Positions 1 through 9,120 of a DNA stretch of 64,000 nucleotides are shown one piece after another. The notes beneath the pieces are model-generated. The model was not told the origin of the DNA. It saw only the letters and a program-made list of their open reading frames with translations, and made no database searches. The DNA is from Campylobacter concisus (GTDB taxonomy: Bacteria; Campylobacterota; Campylobacteria; Campylobacterales; Campylobacteraceae): assembly GCF_003048535.1 (NCBI RefSeq), contig NZ_PIRQ01000002.1:1-64000 (forward strand), read 5' to 3'. The stretch's first letter is position 1. Every line of letters begins with the position of its first letter. A program made the translations under genes and the position numbers.

Positions 1-7
1 TTTACAT

Positions 8-163
8 CTATAATTTTCGCATTGTTTTTTTCATTTTCTTATTTTTTCTTTTCTCTGAATTTAACTCTTCCTTTCTCGGCTTCTTTTGCCTTTTATCTTT
101 TGTATCCTTTTCATTTATCCATTCAATTTGATGTATAATCATTTGTCCACCATCAGTTAGCAT
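8..163 (-). pseudogene. Lys-rich ORF fragment, probable gene remnant
   Basis: An open frame on the minus strand encodes about 51 residues from ATG at 163 to TAG at 8. It begins MLTDGGQMIIHQIEWINE and then becomes a very basic Lys/Arg/Glu tail. In the same frame the coding-like sequence extends upstream (KYVIVENYK) to a TAA near 211. This suggests the 3' end of a larger decayed gene rather than a complete small gene. No good Shine-Dalgarno site precedes the ATG. I do not recognise the family. Confidence 0.3.
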
Positions 164-326
164 TTTATAATTTTCAACAATAACATATTTCGTTGTAGTT
201 TAAAAATTTAAGCGATTGTGGTAGAAAATTTAGCTAACCTATCTTTTTTGCTTGTTTTAGTTTTATGCTCATATAACGATCTGCGCTACACTCGTTAGTC
301 TAATAACTCCAAGCTAAGCCCATAAT
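164..326. other. Intergenic, no gene recognised
   Basis: A/T-rich non-coding sequence lies between the ORF remnant and the end of the efflux operon. I see no tRNA, repeat or convincing terminator here. Together with the remnant it makes the only stretch of over 300 bases in the window without an intact gene. Confidence 0.5.
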
Positions 327-1673
327 TTACCTATTAAATTTACCTGCCATGGCTTTGTAGATATTTAACTCATCTTGTAAAAGTGTATATTTTGCTTTTA
401 GTAGCCCTATTTTGGCTTCTAGCTCGCTATTTTTAGCCTCTAAAAATTGCTTTAGCTCGACCTTGCCGTAGGAGTATTTTAGCTCGTAAATTTTTGAAAT
501 TTCCTCGTAGTTTTTTATCTGCTCTTGGTAATTAACAAGCAGCACTTCGTCGTTTAGGTAACTTTTGTAAAATGCGTCTATTTCGTTTAGAGCGCTATTT
601 AGAGTGCTTATGTAGTTTAGCTTTGCAAGCTCGAAATTTGCCTCGCTAACCTTTAAATTTGACTTTAGTTTGTGGTAGTTTAAAAATGGCAAATTTAAAG
701 CGATGTTTCCATTAAGAAATTTAAGGCTAAATACTTCTTCTTTTTTGTTGGCGCTGCTTTTGAGGCTGGCTCCTAGCGTGATGCTTGGATAAAACTCTTT
801 TTGGCTAGCTTTATAGTTTAAAATGCCCTCTTCTATGCGGTAAATGGCCACTCTTAGATCAGGCCGGTTTGCTATGGCATTTGTTGGCACTTCTAGATCA
901 ACACCCACTCTTTTTACCGGACTTAGCGTGAGGTCTTCAAATTTAAGCTCAAATTCTGGACTCTCATTTAATAAAATTCTAAGAGTTTTTTTAGCTGTCA
1001 CAAGCTCTTTTTTGGCACTTTCTATCTTATTTTGAGCGTTTAGTTGCTGTGAGTTTATATGTTTTAGACTTAGCGCCTCCTCTTTGCCAAGCTCAAATTT
1101 AAGCCCAACTATCTTATTTAGCTCATTATAAATTTCTAAAATTTGCTCATAAGTTTTTATGCTCTCGTTTAGATATAAGATCTGAAAATAGGCATCTGAG
1201 ACAGAATTTATCACACTTAGCTTGCTAGCTTCTAGGTCAAATTTAGTAGCCTCTGCCTCAAACATCGCTGCGTCTTTGCTATTTGCTAGCTTTTGCCAAA
1301 GATCAATCTCGTAGCTAAGCCCTATGCTTGAGCCAAAACTTCTACTAGAAGCACCGCCCTCTTTTATATTTTTGCTACTTCCAGCCTCGATGCCAGCGTT
1401 AAAGCTTGGGATCAAATTTGCTTCCAAAACGCCAGCTTGAGCGAGTGCTTTATTTACGTTTATTGCTGCTTTTGCAAGGTCGGTGTTGTTTTTAAGTGCT
1501 AGCTCTACAAGCTCATCAAGGTAGCTTTGGTGATACTCTTTCCACCAAGAAGTGTTTAAATTTAGCTCCCTGCTGGCATTATCTTCAAGTAAAATTTGTT
1601 TGTAGTTTTCATCTATATTTTTAACAGCGCAGCCGCTTAAAACAAGTACTAAAGCTAAGCTTAGAAATTTCAT
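327..1673 (-). CDS. TolC/NodT-family outer membrane efflux lipoprotein
   Basis: This is the outer membrane channel of a tripartite efflux pump, 448 residues from ATG at 1673. That start follows a GGGAG ribosome site and lies one base after the macB stop; a longer frame to 1694 would add seven residues before the signal peptide. The N terminus is a lipoprotein signal with lipobox LVLSGC, so Cys is lipidated. The body has the two long helical hairpin repeats expected of the family, for example the region with ANRPDLR near residue 275. It is the last gene of a macA-macB-tolC operon and presumably accepts substrate from MacA. Length is normal for NodT/CmeC-type proteins. The exact substrate cannot be read from sequence. 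Confidence 0.9.
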   Translation of the reverse strand: MKFLSLALVLVLSGCAVKNIDENYKQILLEDNASRELNLNTSWWKEYHQSYLDELVELALKNNTDLAKAAINVNKALAQAGVLEANLIPSFNAGIEAGSSKNIKEGGASSRSFGSSIGLSYEIDLWQKLANSKDAAMFEAEATKFDLEASKLSVINSVSDAYFQILYLNESIKTYEQILEIYNELNKIVGLKFELGKEEALSLKHINSQQLNAQNKIESAKKELVTAKKTLRILLNESPEFELKFEDLTLSPVKRVGVDLEVPTNAIANRPDLRVAIYRIEEGILNYKASQKEFYPSITLGASLKSSANKKEEVFSLKFLNGNIALNLPFLNYHKLKSNLKVSEANFELAKLNYISTLNSALNEIDAFYKSYLNDEVLLVNYQEQIKNYEEISKIYELKYSYGKVELKQFLEAKNSELEAKIGLLKAKYTLLQDELNIYKAMAGKFNR

Positions 1674-1674
1674 A

Positions 1675-3603
1675 TTACTCCCTTGAAAGCGCATCTATTG
1701 GATTTAGTTTTGAGGCATTTTTAGCTGGCATGTAGCCAAAAATGATGCCAATAGCCATCGACGTAACAAGCGCAAGCACGATCGAGCCATTTGAAAAGAT
1801 CATGCTAAAACCATCTAAAAAGTTGTTAAAGATGTAGCCAATAGCATAAGAAAATCCTATGCCAATAGCACCGCCTATTAGGCAAAGCAATACCGCCTCT
1901 ATCAAAAACTGCTGTAAAATGTTGCTCTGCCTAGCTCCGATCGCCATTTTAATGCCTATCTCTTTGGTGCGCTCAGTGACTGAGACTAGCATGATATTCA
2001 TCACGCCTATACCACCAACTACTAGTGAAACTACGGCGATACTTGAGATGAGAAGGCGCATGGTTGAGATTGTCTCTTCGATAGTTTGCTTGATGCTATC
2101 AGAATTTCTAGTAAAGAAGTCTTTTTTGCCGTGTTTTATCGTTAAAAGATCAGTCAGGCTCTTTTCTGCGATTTGAGCATTTACGCTTTCATTTACTTTT
2201 ACGGTTATTGAGCTAATAAATTTATCGCCCGTTATCTTGTTTATCACAGTCGTGTATGGAGCATAAATTTTAAGTGAGCTAGCATCGCCGATTTTAAACT
2301 CATCTTTTTGCAAAACGCCTATAATGCGAAGTGGCTTTTTATTAAAAAGAATAATCTTGCCGATCGGATCTTCGTTTTTAAATATACTATTTTTAGTGTT
2401 TTGATCTATTAGTGTGACAGAATCTGAGTTTAAAACCTCGTCTTCATCGTAAATTCTTCCCTTTTCTAGCTTTAGTCCATTTACGTCAAAGCTCCCTACT
2501 CCACCGCCTTTTAGTGTCGCTGTTAAGGAGATATTTTCATATGTTAGTACGCCTGAAGTACTTGTGTTTGGAGTGACTGAGTCAAGAAACGACTGCTTTG
2601 AGAGCATATTTGCGTCACTTATAGAGAGTGTTTTTACCCTACCTGAGAGCATATCACCAAAGCCTTTTCCTGGCATGATATCGATCGTGTTAGTGCCGAT
2701 CTTTCTGATACCAGCTAAAATTTGCTCCTGCGAGCCTTTGCCAAGAGCCACGACGCTAATGACCGCTGTGATACCAATGATAATGCCAAGCATGGTTAAA
2801 AGCGATCTTAGTTTGTGAGCTAGCATCGCGCTTACCGACATTTTAAAGCTTTCAATTAGCTGATCTTTATAATAAGTAAATTTGCTCTTTTCTGGCTGGC
2901 TCTGCTTTGTGGCCTCGTAAATTTCGCTATTTTTTACATTGTCGCTTACGATGTTGCCATCTTTTATTTCAATCACACGACTCGCGTACTCGGCGATCTT
3001 TGGATCGTGCGTGACGATGATGATGGTGTGGCCTTTTTTGTAAAGATCAACTAAAATTTCCATCACTCTTAGCCCACTTTTGCTATCAAGCGCGCCAGTT
3101 GGCTCATCAGCCAAGATGATCTCGCCACCATTCATCAGCGCCCTTGCTATGGATACCCTTTGCTGCTGTCCGCCTGAGAGTTTATTTGGTAAATTTTTAG
3201 CCTTTTCGCTAAGGCCAAGGGAGTCTAAAATCTCCATTCCTCTTTTTTCTCGGTCGCTCTTATTTGCCCCTGCGTAAATGCTAGGAAGTGCGACATTTTC
3301 AAGGGCGTTCATCGTGCTAAGAAGGTTGTATCTTTGAAATATAAAGCCAAATTTATCTCGTCTAAGCTTGGCAAGCGAGTCGCTATCAAATTTTGATATA
3401 TCTTTGCCATCTAGCAGGTACTGCCCGCCACTTGGGCTGTCTAAGCAGCCAAGGATGTTCATCAGAGTTGATTTACCAGAGCCAGACTGACCGATGATAG
3501 CTATAAATTCGCCCTTTTTTATCTCTAAATTTATGCCATGAAGAATTTCTATCTCATTATCGCCAAGCTTAAAGCTTTTTGTGATATTTTTTAGACTTAT
3601 CAC
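1675..3603 (-). CDS. macB: MacB-type ABC transporter, ATPase-permease fusion
   Basis: Inner-membrane mechanotransmission ABC protein of 642 residues. The N-terminal ATPase has Walker A GQSGSGKST at 38-46, the signature LSGGQQQR near 142 and Walker B ILADEPTGALD. A first membrane helix near residue 270 is followed by a large periplasmic domain, and the C-terminal FtsX-like part carries three more helices. This is the MacB layout, used for macrolide, toxin or lipoprotein efflux with MacA and a TolC. The start is GTG at 3603, directly abutting the macA stop, so the two are probably translationally coupled. Family assignment is firm; substrate is unknown. Confidence 0.93.
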   Translation of the reverse strand: MISLKNITKSFKLGDNEIEILHGINLEIKKGEFIAIIGQSGSGKSTLMNILGCLDSPSGGQYLLDGKDISKFDSDSLAKLRRDKFGFIFQRYNLLSTMNALENVALPSIYAGANKSDREKRGMEILDSLGLSEKAKNLPNKLSGGQQQRVSIARALMNGGEIILADEPTGALDSKSGLRVMEILVDLYKKGHTIIIVTHDPKIAEYASRVIEIKDGNIVSDNVKNSEIYEATKQSQPEKSKFTYYKDQLIESFKMSVSAMLAHKLRSLLTMLGIIIGITAVISVVALGKGSQEQILAGIRKIGTNTIDIMPGKGFGDMLSGRVKTLSISDANMLSKQSFLDSVTPNTSTSGVLTYENISLTATLKGGGVGSFDVNGLKLEKGRIYDEDEVLNSDSVTLIDQNTKNSIFKNEDPIGKIILFNKKPLRIIGVLQKDEFKIGDASSLKIYAPYTTVINKITGDKFISSITVKVNESVNAQIAEKSLTDLLTIKHGKKDFFTRNSDSIKQTIEETISTMRLLISSIAVVSLVVGGIGVMNIMLVSVTERTKEIGIKMAIGARQSNILQQFLIEAVLLCLIGGAIGIGFSYAIGYIFNNFLDGFSMIFSNGSIVLALVTSMAIGIIFGYMPAKNASKLNPIDALSRE

Positions 3604-4797
3604 TTAAAACTTCTTATTTTCTTTTTCGATCATCTTGGCTATTTCGCTTGCCGAGCCTTGTGATGTGATGATCTCATCACCCTCGTTTACGCCACTAATT
3701 ATTTGCGTATCGAGGTTGTCTTTTATGCCAGTTTTGACCGCTGTTTTTACCGTTTTGCCGTCTTTTAAAATATAGACAAAAGTACCGTTTTCATCTCTTT
3801 TGATGCCGATACTTGGTACGATGATAGCGTCCTTTACATTTGCTATTAAAAGCTCATTTTGTGTTGTCATGCCTATTCTTAAAATTTTATCTTTATTTTC
3901 AACTATGCTTTGAGCATAATAATAAACAGCTGAGTTGCTTGAAGTGCTTGAGCTTGTGGATTTGCTACTACTGCTAGAACCATAGCTACCATCGCTTAAT
4001 GTCGTTAAGCCAGGGTCGATTGAGCTAACCGTCGTTTGAAATTTTTTCGTTGGTTCAGAGAGGATCGAGTACTCAACTGGTGTGCCGACTTTAATCTTGG
4101 TGATGTCGCCCTCGGCTATTTGCATCTTCATCTTGACATAGCTAAGATCTGCGATCTTTACGATAGTTGGCGTAGTTTGATTAGCATTTACAGTCTGTCC
4201 CTCTTCGACCTGTACGCTTACTATTATGCCATCTCTTGGCGCGGTGATCTTTGTGTAGCCTAAATTTATCTTAGCTGTGCTTAGCTCAATATTTGTCTGT
4301 TTTATCTGAGCTTCAAGCTCCTTTATCTTGGCGCTATTTGTGCTATAAGTATTTTTTGCACTTTCAAATTCTTGTTTTGAAGTGGCGTTTTTGGCAAAAA
4401 GTGCATTTTCTCTATCAAACTGCGTTTTTGCAATGTTTAGAGCCACTTTTGCACTTTCAAGCTGAGCTTTGTAGATGGCTAGCTGAGCCTCTTTATTATC
4501 TATGCTATTTTGCTGGGTCGAGCTATCGATACTTGCGATCATATCGCCTTTTTTGACCTGATCTCCAAGCTTAACGTAGAGTTTTTTTATCTGGCCACTC
4601 ACCTGAGCACCCACATCAACTAGCTCGGTAGCGAAAATTTCTCCAGTCGCATCGACTTTTTTGCTAAATGAGCCCCTTTTTGCCTTTTTGGTGATAAATT
4701 CCACCTTTTCATCTTTTATCTTAAAAAAATTATCATAGATAAAATATCCACCGACGCCTAAAATAAGCAGGATTATTAAAATTTTAGATTTTTTCAT
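3604..4797 (-). CDS. macA: MacA-type periplasmic adaptor (RND/ABC membrane fusion protein)
   Basis: Periplasmic adaptor linking MacB to the TolC-like channel, 397 residues from ATG at 4797 (ribosome site AGAGAAG). A longer frame to 4824 adds nine residues before the anchor and looks wrong. An N-terminal helix ILIILLILGVGGYFIYDNFF anchors it in the inner membrane. It is followed by a lipoyl-like half motif, a long helical hairpin (about residues 95-180) and a beta-barrel domain. A Ser-rich low-complexity insert (GSSSSSKSTSSSTSSN) sits in the beta-barrel region and is unusual. It is the first gene of the operon. Confidence 0.9.
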   Translation of the reverse strand: MKKSKILIILLILGVGGYFIYDNFFKIKDEKVEFITKKAKRGSFSKKVDATGEIFATELVDVGAQVSGQIKKLYVKLGDQVKKGDMIASIDSSTQQNSIDNKEAQLAIYKAQLESAKVALNIAKTQFDRENALFAKNATSKQEFESAKNTYSTNSAKIKELEAQIKQTNIELSTAKINLGYTKITAPRDGIIVSVQVEEGQTVNANQTTPTIVKIADLSYVKMKMQIAEGDITKIKVGTPVEYSILSEPTKKFQTTVSSIDPGLTTLSDGSYGSSSSSKSTSSSTSSNSAVYYYAQSIVENKDKILRIGMTTQNELLIANVKDAIIVPSIGIKRDENGTFVYILKDGKTVKTAVKTGIKDNLDTQIISGVNEGDEIITSQGSASEIAKMIEKENKKF

Positions 4798-4823
4798 TGC
4801 TTCTCTTTGTAAAAAATTGGTCA

Positions 4824-4829
4824 ATTTTA
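4824..4829 (-). promoter_or_regulatory. Candidate minus-10 box for macA operon
   Basis: Read on the minus strand, TAAAAT lies 27 bases before the macA ATG in the 54-base gap after the helicase gene. It matches the usual Campylobacter sigma-70 minus-10. There is no clear minus-35 box. Confidence 0.35.
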
Positions 4830-4851
4830 CTTAATAAGATTAAAATTCTCT

Positions 4852-6885
4852 TTAAACTTCCTCTTTTGCCATGCCAGCCTCTATCAAAAACCTACTCGGT
4901 TGGTAGTTGATCTTCTTTATCTTGTCGTATTTTGCGTAACTTAGATAGAGTTCGTCTTTTGCTCTGGTTACCGCTACGTAAAAGAGCCGCCTCTCTTCTT
5001 CTAGGCTGCCGCCCATGCTCATTAGCTTTAAATTTGGAAAGCGGTTTTGCGCGAGATCGACGATAAAAACTTGGTCAAACTCAAGCCCCTTGCTCGCATG
5101 CACGCTAAGTAAGCTAACGCCCTGCCCTTCGCTCATCTCGTTGCTTCCAAGGGCTAGGAAGTTATAAAATTTACTGATATCTTGATACTTTTTAGCTAGC
5201 TCGCTTAGCACCACACTCTTTGCCATTATACGCTCTTTGACCTCTTCTTTGAGTGCTAGATCAACATTGCCGTTTTTTAGAGTTGCCCTTTTTGTGCTGA
5301 TGTTTTCGACGATTAGTGAGTAAATTTTGCTAGTTTTTATCTCATTTATCATTGTAGCTGGCTTTGAGATATTTCTCATGGCTCTTAAAAAGTTGTAAAT
5401 TTCATATAAAAACTGCGCCCCGCTCTCGCTTAGCTTTTGTAGTTTTAGTATCGGATGACCTAGAAATTTATCGCTAAAGCCAAGCTTAGAAAACCTTGAA
5501 ACTTCGGCAAATTCATCAAGATCGTCAAAAAGGCCTAGCTGGTAGTTTCGCCTTTTATTTGATGAGATATTTACGCTCTCGTCTGGATCAAGGATGCCTT
5601 TTATCAAATTTCCATGCCCAAGCTTCAGTAGTGCGTCAAAAATTTCTTTGCTAACTGCGCTGCCAACGCCCTTTGCGTATTCGCAAATGTGGATAAATGC
5701 CATTATATCTTTTGGATTGACATAAATTCCCATGATGTCGATGAGCGCTTTGATCTCGCGGCTCTCAAAGAAGCTCACCCCACCCTTTCGCTTCGAGCCA
5801 ATACCTCGCTCTTTTAGCGCAACCTCGATGCCATCAGCTGATGAGTTATTTCTAAAAATTATGGCGATATCTTCTCTATTAAATGGCGAAAGCGAGATGA
5901 TGTCGGCGATATTTTGATACTGATCAAAAAGCTCGTTATAGACAAGCAACCTTGGAGGCTTAAAATTTCCCTCGCGGCTAACTGTTAGGTGCTTTTCATA
6001 AAGCCTTGGGTTATTGTTGATGACCTTATTTGCAAGGGCAAGTATGCTAGAGCTTGAGCGGTAGTTTACATTTAAAGCATAGATATTTGCGTTTGGGAAG
6101 CGATCTTTAAATGAGCCAATGATCTCGATATTTGCGCCGTTAAATGCGTAAATGCTTTGATCAAAATCGCCCACGCAAAAGAGGCTCTTTGTCGCAAATG
6201 CGTCTATGAGGCTACCTTGAAGTGTGTTTGTATCTTGATACTCATCGATCAAAATTTCATCATAAGCTAAATTTGCCCCTTTTTTTAGCTCGTCGCGCAT
6301 TTTTATGAGCAGATCGTTAAAGTCAGCGTAGGAAAATTTAGCCTTTTCAGCCTCAAATTCCTCTAAAACATCTTCATAAATTTCGGCATAAACGCCCTGC
6401 TCTTCACTTTTCTCACTTATCCATTTGCCAAATGTAGTGCCCTGCTCGCTGTTTTGAAATAGCGAGTAAAGATCATATAGATAAGCCCCGCCATAAGGTT
6501 TGACGTCACTTAAATGGTAAAATTTTCGTCTCTCAACAAGACTTTTTAAAAGCGTCTTTAGCTCGCTTGGTTGCTTTAGCGTGACGCCTTTATCAAGACT
6601 TTTTAAAAGTGAAAATGAGACCGAGTGGAAGGTGCCTGCGGTGATTTTAGAGGTTATGGCCTTGTCAAAATATCTATTTAAGCGCTCGATCATCTCGCTG
6701 GCCGCTTTATTAGTGAAAGTTAGCAGCAAAATTTTTTCTGGCGCAACGCCTAAATTTAAAAGATGAGCTATGCGTGCGACGATGGTGCTAGTCTTGCCAG
6801 TACCAGCTGAGGCGATGATAAGATTGTGTCCAAATGGCGCAGTTGCTGCGGTGTATTGTTCTTTGTTTAACCTAGATAAGGGCAT
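4852..6885 (-). CDS. UvrD/Rep-family 3'-5' DNA helicase
   Basis: Superfamily 1A helicase of 677 residues, unwinding DNA in repair or replication restart. The Q motif (LNKEQYTAA) is at 6-14, Walker A ASAGTGKTS at 25-33, and the motif II-like DEYQDTN near 217. A motif VSLLSVHASKGLEFDQVF and a C-terminal motif EERRLFYVAVTRAKDELYLS complete the helicase core. Length fits Rep/PcrA/UvrD. The ATG at 6885 has a GAGGAAAAC ribosome site. It is transcribed away from the PBP1C gene from a shared divergent promoter region. I cannot separate UvrD from Rep with confidence, so I give no symbol. Confidence 0.92.
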   Translation of the reverse strand: MPLSRLNKEQYTAATAPFGHNLIIASAGTGKTSTIVARIAHLLNLGVAPEKILLLTFTNKAASEMIERLNRYFDKAITSKITAGTFHSVSFSLLKSLDKGVTLKQPSELKTLLKSLVERRKFYHLSDVKPYGGAYLYDLYSLFQNSEQGTTFGKWISEKSEEQGVYAEIYEDVLEEFEAEKAKFSYADFNDLLIKMRDELKKGANLAYDEILIDEYQDTNTLQGSLIDAFATKSLFCVGDFDQSIYAFNGANIEIIGSFKDRFPNANIYALNVNYRSSSSILALANKVINNNPRLYEKHLTVSREGNFKPPRLLVYNELFDQYQNIADIISLSPFNREDIAIIFRNNSSADGIEVALKERGIGSKRKGGVSFFESREIKALIDIMGIYVNPKDIMAFIHICEYAKGVGSAVSKEIFDALLKLGHGNLIKGILDPDESVNISSNKRRNYQLGLFDDLDEFAEVSRFSKLGFSDKFLGHPILKLQKLSESGAQFLYEIYNFLRAMRNISKPATMINEIKTSKIYSLIVENISTKRATLKNGNVDLALKEEVKERIMAKSVVLSELAKKYQDISKFYNFLALGSNEMSEGQGVSLLSVHASKGLEFDQVFIVDLAQNRFPNLKLMSMGGSLEEERRLFYVAVTRAKDELYLSYAKYDKIKKINYQPSRFLIEAGMAKEEV

Positions 6886-6911
6886 GTTTTCCTCTTTTTT
6901 AAAAAGGCCTA

Positions 6912-6943
6912 ATTATAGCTACTTAAACTTTAACAGCTATAAT
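6912..6943. promoter_or_regulatory. Divergent promoters in a 9-bp perfect inverted repeat
   Basis: ATTATAGCT (6912-6920) and AGCTATAAT (6935-6943) form a perfect inverted repeat with 14 bases between the arms. Each arm contains a TATAAT minus-10 hexamer, one reading left toward the helicase gene and one reading right toward the PBP1C gene. The rightward box ends at 6943, so transcription should start near 6950, after the first in-frame ATG at 6945. Confidence 0.6.
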
Positions 6944-6944
6944 C

Positions 6945-9119
6945 ATGCAAATGAAAAAGCTTAAATTTCTAAAATTTCTTGCCCTATTTTTGGCTCTAAT
7001 GGTCGCTATTTTTTTGATACTGGATCAAATTTACCCACTAAATTTAGATGCATTAAAAAAAGACGAGGCCAAAATTTTGCTTGACAAAAATGGAAACATT
7101 ATAAATATGAAGCTTAGCAGCGATGGAATTTGGAGATTTCACGAGCAAAATTTTCCAAGCTCGCTAAAACAAAGCGTCGTTCTCTTTGAGGATAGATACT
7201 TTTACTACCATTTTGGCGTAAATTTTGCCTCCATTTTTAGAGCATTTTTCCACAATCTAAGAAGCGACAACCGCATAGGGGCCAGCACTATCACGATGCA
7301 AGTAGCAAGGATGCTTGAGCCAAGTGATAGGAGCTATAAAAATAAGATAAGAGAAATTTTTAGAGCATTTCAGCTTGAGCTTCACTTTAGTAAGGAAGAA
7401 ATTTTAAATTTTTATCTAAATTTAGCACCGTATGGTGGCAATATCGAGGGTGCAAAGGCGGCAAGTTTCTTTTACTTTGGCAAGGAGCTAAATGAGCTAA
7501 GCTACGCTCAGGCTGCACTTTTAAGCACGATCCCTAAAAATCCAAACAAAAATAGACTAGACCGCGTTTCAAACATAAACGCCCTAAAAAACAGGGTCAT
7601 AAAGATGCTTTACAAAGCAAAGCTAATAGATCTTAGTGCTTTTAAAAGAGCGCAGGCTGAGCCATTTAAAAATGTAAGAGCAAAAGCTATCGTAACTGCG
7701 GAAGATTATGCAAATGTCGCTTTTAAAAACCAAATTTCAAAGGCGAGCTTGGATCTAAATTTACAAAAAGATATGCTTAAAATTTTAAAAGATACGATGT
7801 TTTCGCTAAAGGCTAAAAATGCAAACAACGCAGCAGCCGTAGTCATTGACAATAAAAAAATGAGTGTTGTTGCCTTCATCGGCTCGCACGATGAGCATGC
7901 GCGTGACGGTAAAAACTCAGCTCTAAATATGAAGCGAAACACCGGCAGCACGCTAAAGCCTTTTATCTACTCGCTAGCCCTTGATAGCGGGCTTATCACA
8001 CCAAATTCTCAGTTAATTGACACGCAAATTTATATAAAAGAGTATGCTCCAAAGAATTTTAGTAATGATTTTTTAGGTATCGTAAGCGCGAAAGATGCCC
8101 TAAATTTTAGTCTAAATATTCCGGTTATAAATTTAAACTTAAAACTAAAAGACAATTCGCTTTACGAACTACTTGAAAAAGTAAATTTAGTAGATGAAAA
8201 TAAGGAGTATTATGGAGCTTCTATAACGCTTGGAAGTGCTGAAATGAGCCTGCTTGATCTTGCTCATCTTTATACTATTTATGCAAATGACGGCATTTAT
8301 AGGCCACTTGAGTTTGCAGGAAAAAACTACAAAAATGAAGAGAAAAATGTAACTCTAATCTCGCCTCAAAGTGCTTATTTAACCGCTAAAATGATGGGCG
8401 AAGCCTCAAGATCATATCTAAAAAATGCTTGGCAGTACGCCCAAAATACGCCAAAGATCGCTTTTAAAACTGGCACAAGCGCAAACTCACGTGATCTTTA
8501 TGCCATAGGCGTTGATGAAAATTACACAATTGCTATTTGGATTGGAAATTTTAATGCCAGTAAAACTGATAAATTAACAGGACTAAATGACGTATCAAAG
8601 AGCCTTTTTGATATGTTTAAGATAATCGCTCAAAAAGAGAAGTTAAGATTTATGAGTGAGCCAGATGGCATAGAAAAGCTACCAACCTGCCTCGATGCCT
8701 TTAACTATGAAAAGTGTAAGAAAATGGCGCTTGATGATAGGATAAAGGGTGTAGATTTAAAAGATAAATGCGAAAGTTTAAGAGGTGAAGAGCTTGATTT
8801 TTTGGTTAAGAATGAGCTTTTGGATAAAGAAGAGATACAAAAAAGTCCTTGTGCTGAAATTTTTAAAGATAAAAAGCCAGTTTTTGCCTATCCGTATGAC
8901 AATGAAGAGATAGTGACAGATGAAAATATTACACAAGTTATGGTAAAATGCTACGCGTTTTTAGGCGATGAAATTTACCTAAAAATAGATGATTTGAACT
9001 TTTCTAAGATAGAAAATGCAAGCGAAAAAAAGTTTGATCTAACTCTTGGCGAGCACAGTATAAAATGCCTTGATCAAAACTCAAATCAAAGTGAAATAAC
9101 AATAAAAATAAGGAGATAA
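6945..9119 (+). CDS. pbpC: Penicillin-binding protein 1C (bifunctional peptidoglycan synthase)
   Basis: Class A PBP that polymerises glycan strands and cross-links peptides in the periplasm, 724 residues from the first ATG. A single N-terminal anchor (about 8-28) precedes the glycosyltransferase domain, with EDRYFYYHFG and GASTITMQVARML. The transpeptidase has the SxxK motif in GSTLKPF, an SLN motif and KTG in AFKTGTSAN. The C terminus is a PBP1C-specific domain (about 640-724). The next gene is an alpha-2-macroglobulin, the standard partner of PBP1C. Start choice is uncertain. ATG at 6945 touches the minus-10 box, while ATG at 6951 would sit at the predicted transcript 5' end. Confidence 0.92.
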   Translation: MQMKKLKFLKFLALFLALMVAIFLILDQIYPLNLDALKKDEAKILLDKNGNIINMKLSSDGIWRFHEQNFPSSLKQSVVLFEDRYFYYHFGVNFASIFRAFFHNLRSDNRIGASTITMQVARMLEPSDRSYKNKIREIFRAFQLELHFSKEEILNFYLNLAPYGGNIEGAKAASFFYFGKELNELSYAQAALLSTIPKNPNKNRLDRVSNINALKNRVIKMLYKAKLIDLSAFKRAQAEPFKNVRAKAIVTAEDYANVAFKNQISKASLDLNLQKDMLKILKDTMFSLKAKNANNAAAVVIDNKKMSVVAFIGSHDEHARDGKNSALNMKRNTGSTLKPFIYSLALDSGLITPNSQLIDTQIYIKEYAPKNFSNDFLGIVSAKDALNFSLNIPVINLNLKLKDNSLYELLEKVNLVDENKEYYGASITLGSAEMSLLDLAHLYTIYANDGIYRPLEFAGKNYKNEEKNVTLISPQSAYLTAKMMGEASRSYLKNAWQYAQNTPKIAFKTGTSANSRDLYAIGVDENYTIAIWIGNFNASKTDKLTGLNDVSKSLFDMFKIIAQKEKLRFMSEPDGIEKLPTCLDAFNYEKCKKMALDDRIKGVDLKDKCESLRGEELDFLVKNELLDKEEIQKSPCAEIFKDKKPVFAYPYDNEEIVTDENITQVMVKCYAFLGDEIYLKIDDLNFSKIENASEKKFDLTLGEHSIKCLDQNSNQSEITIKIRR

Positions 9120-9120
9120 A

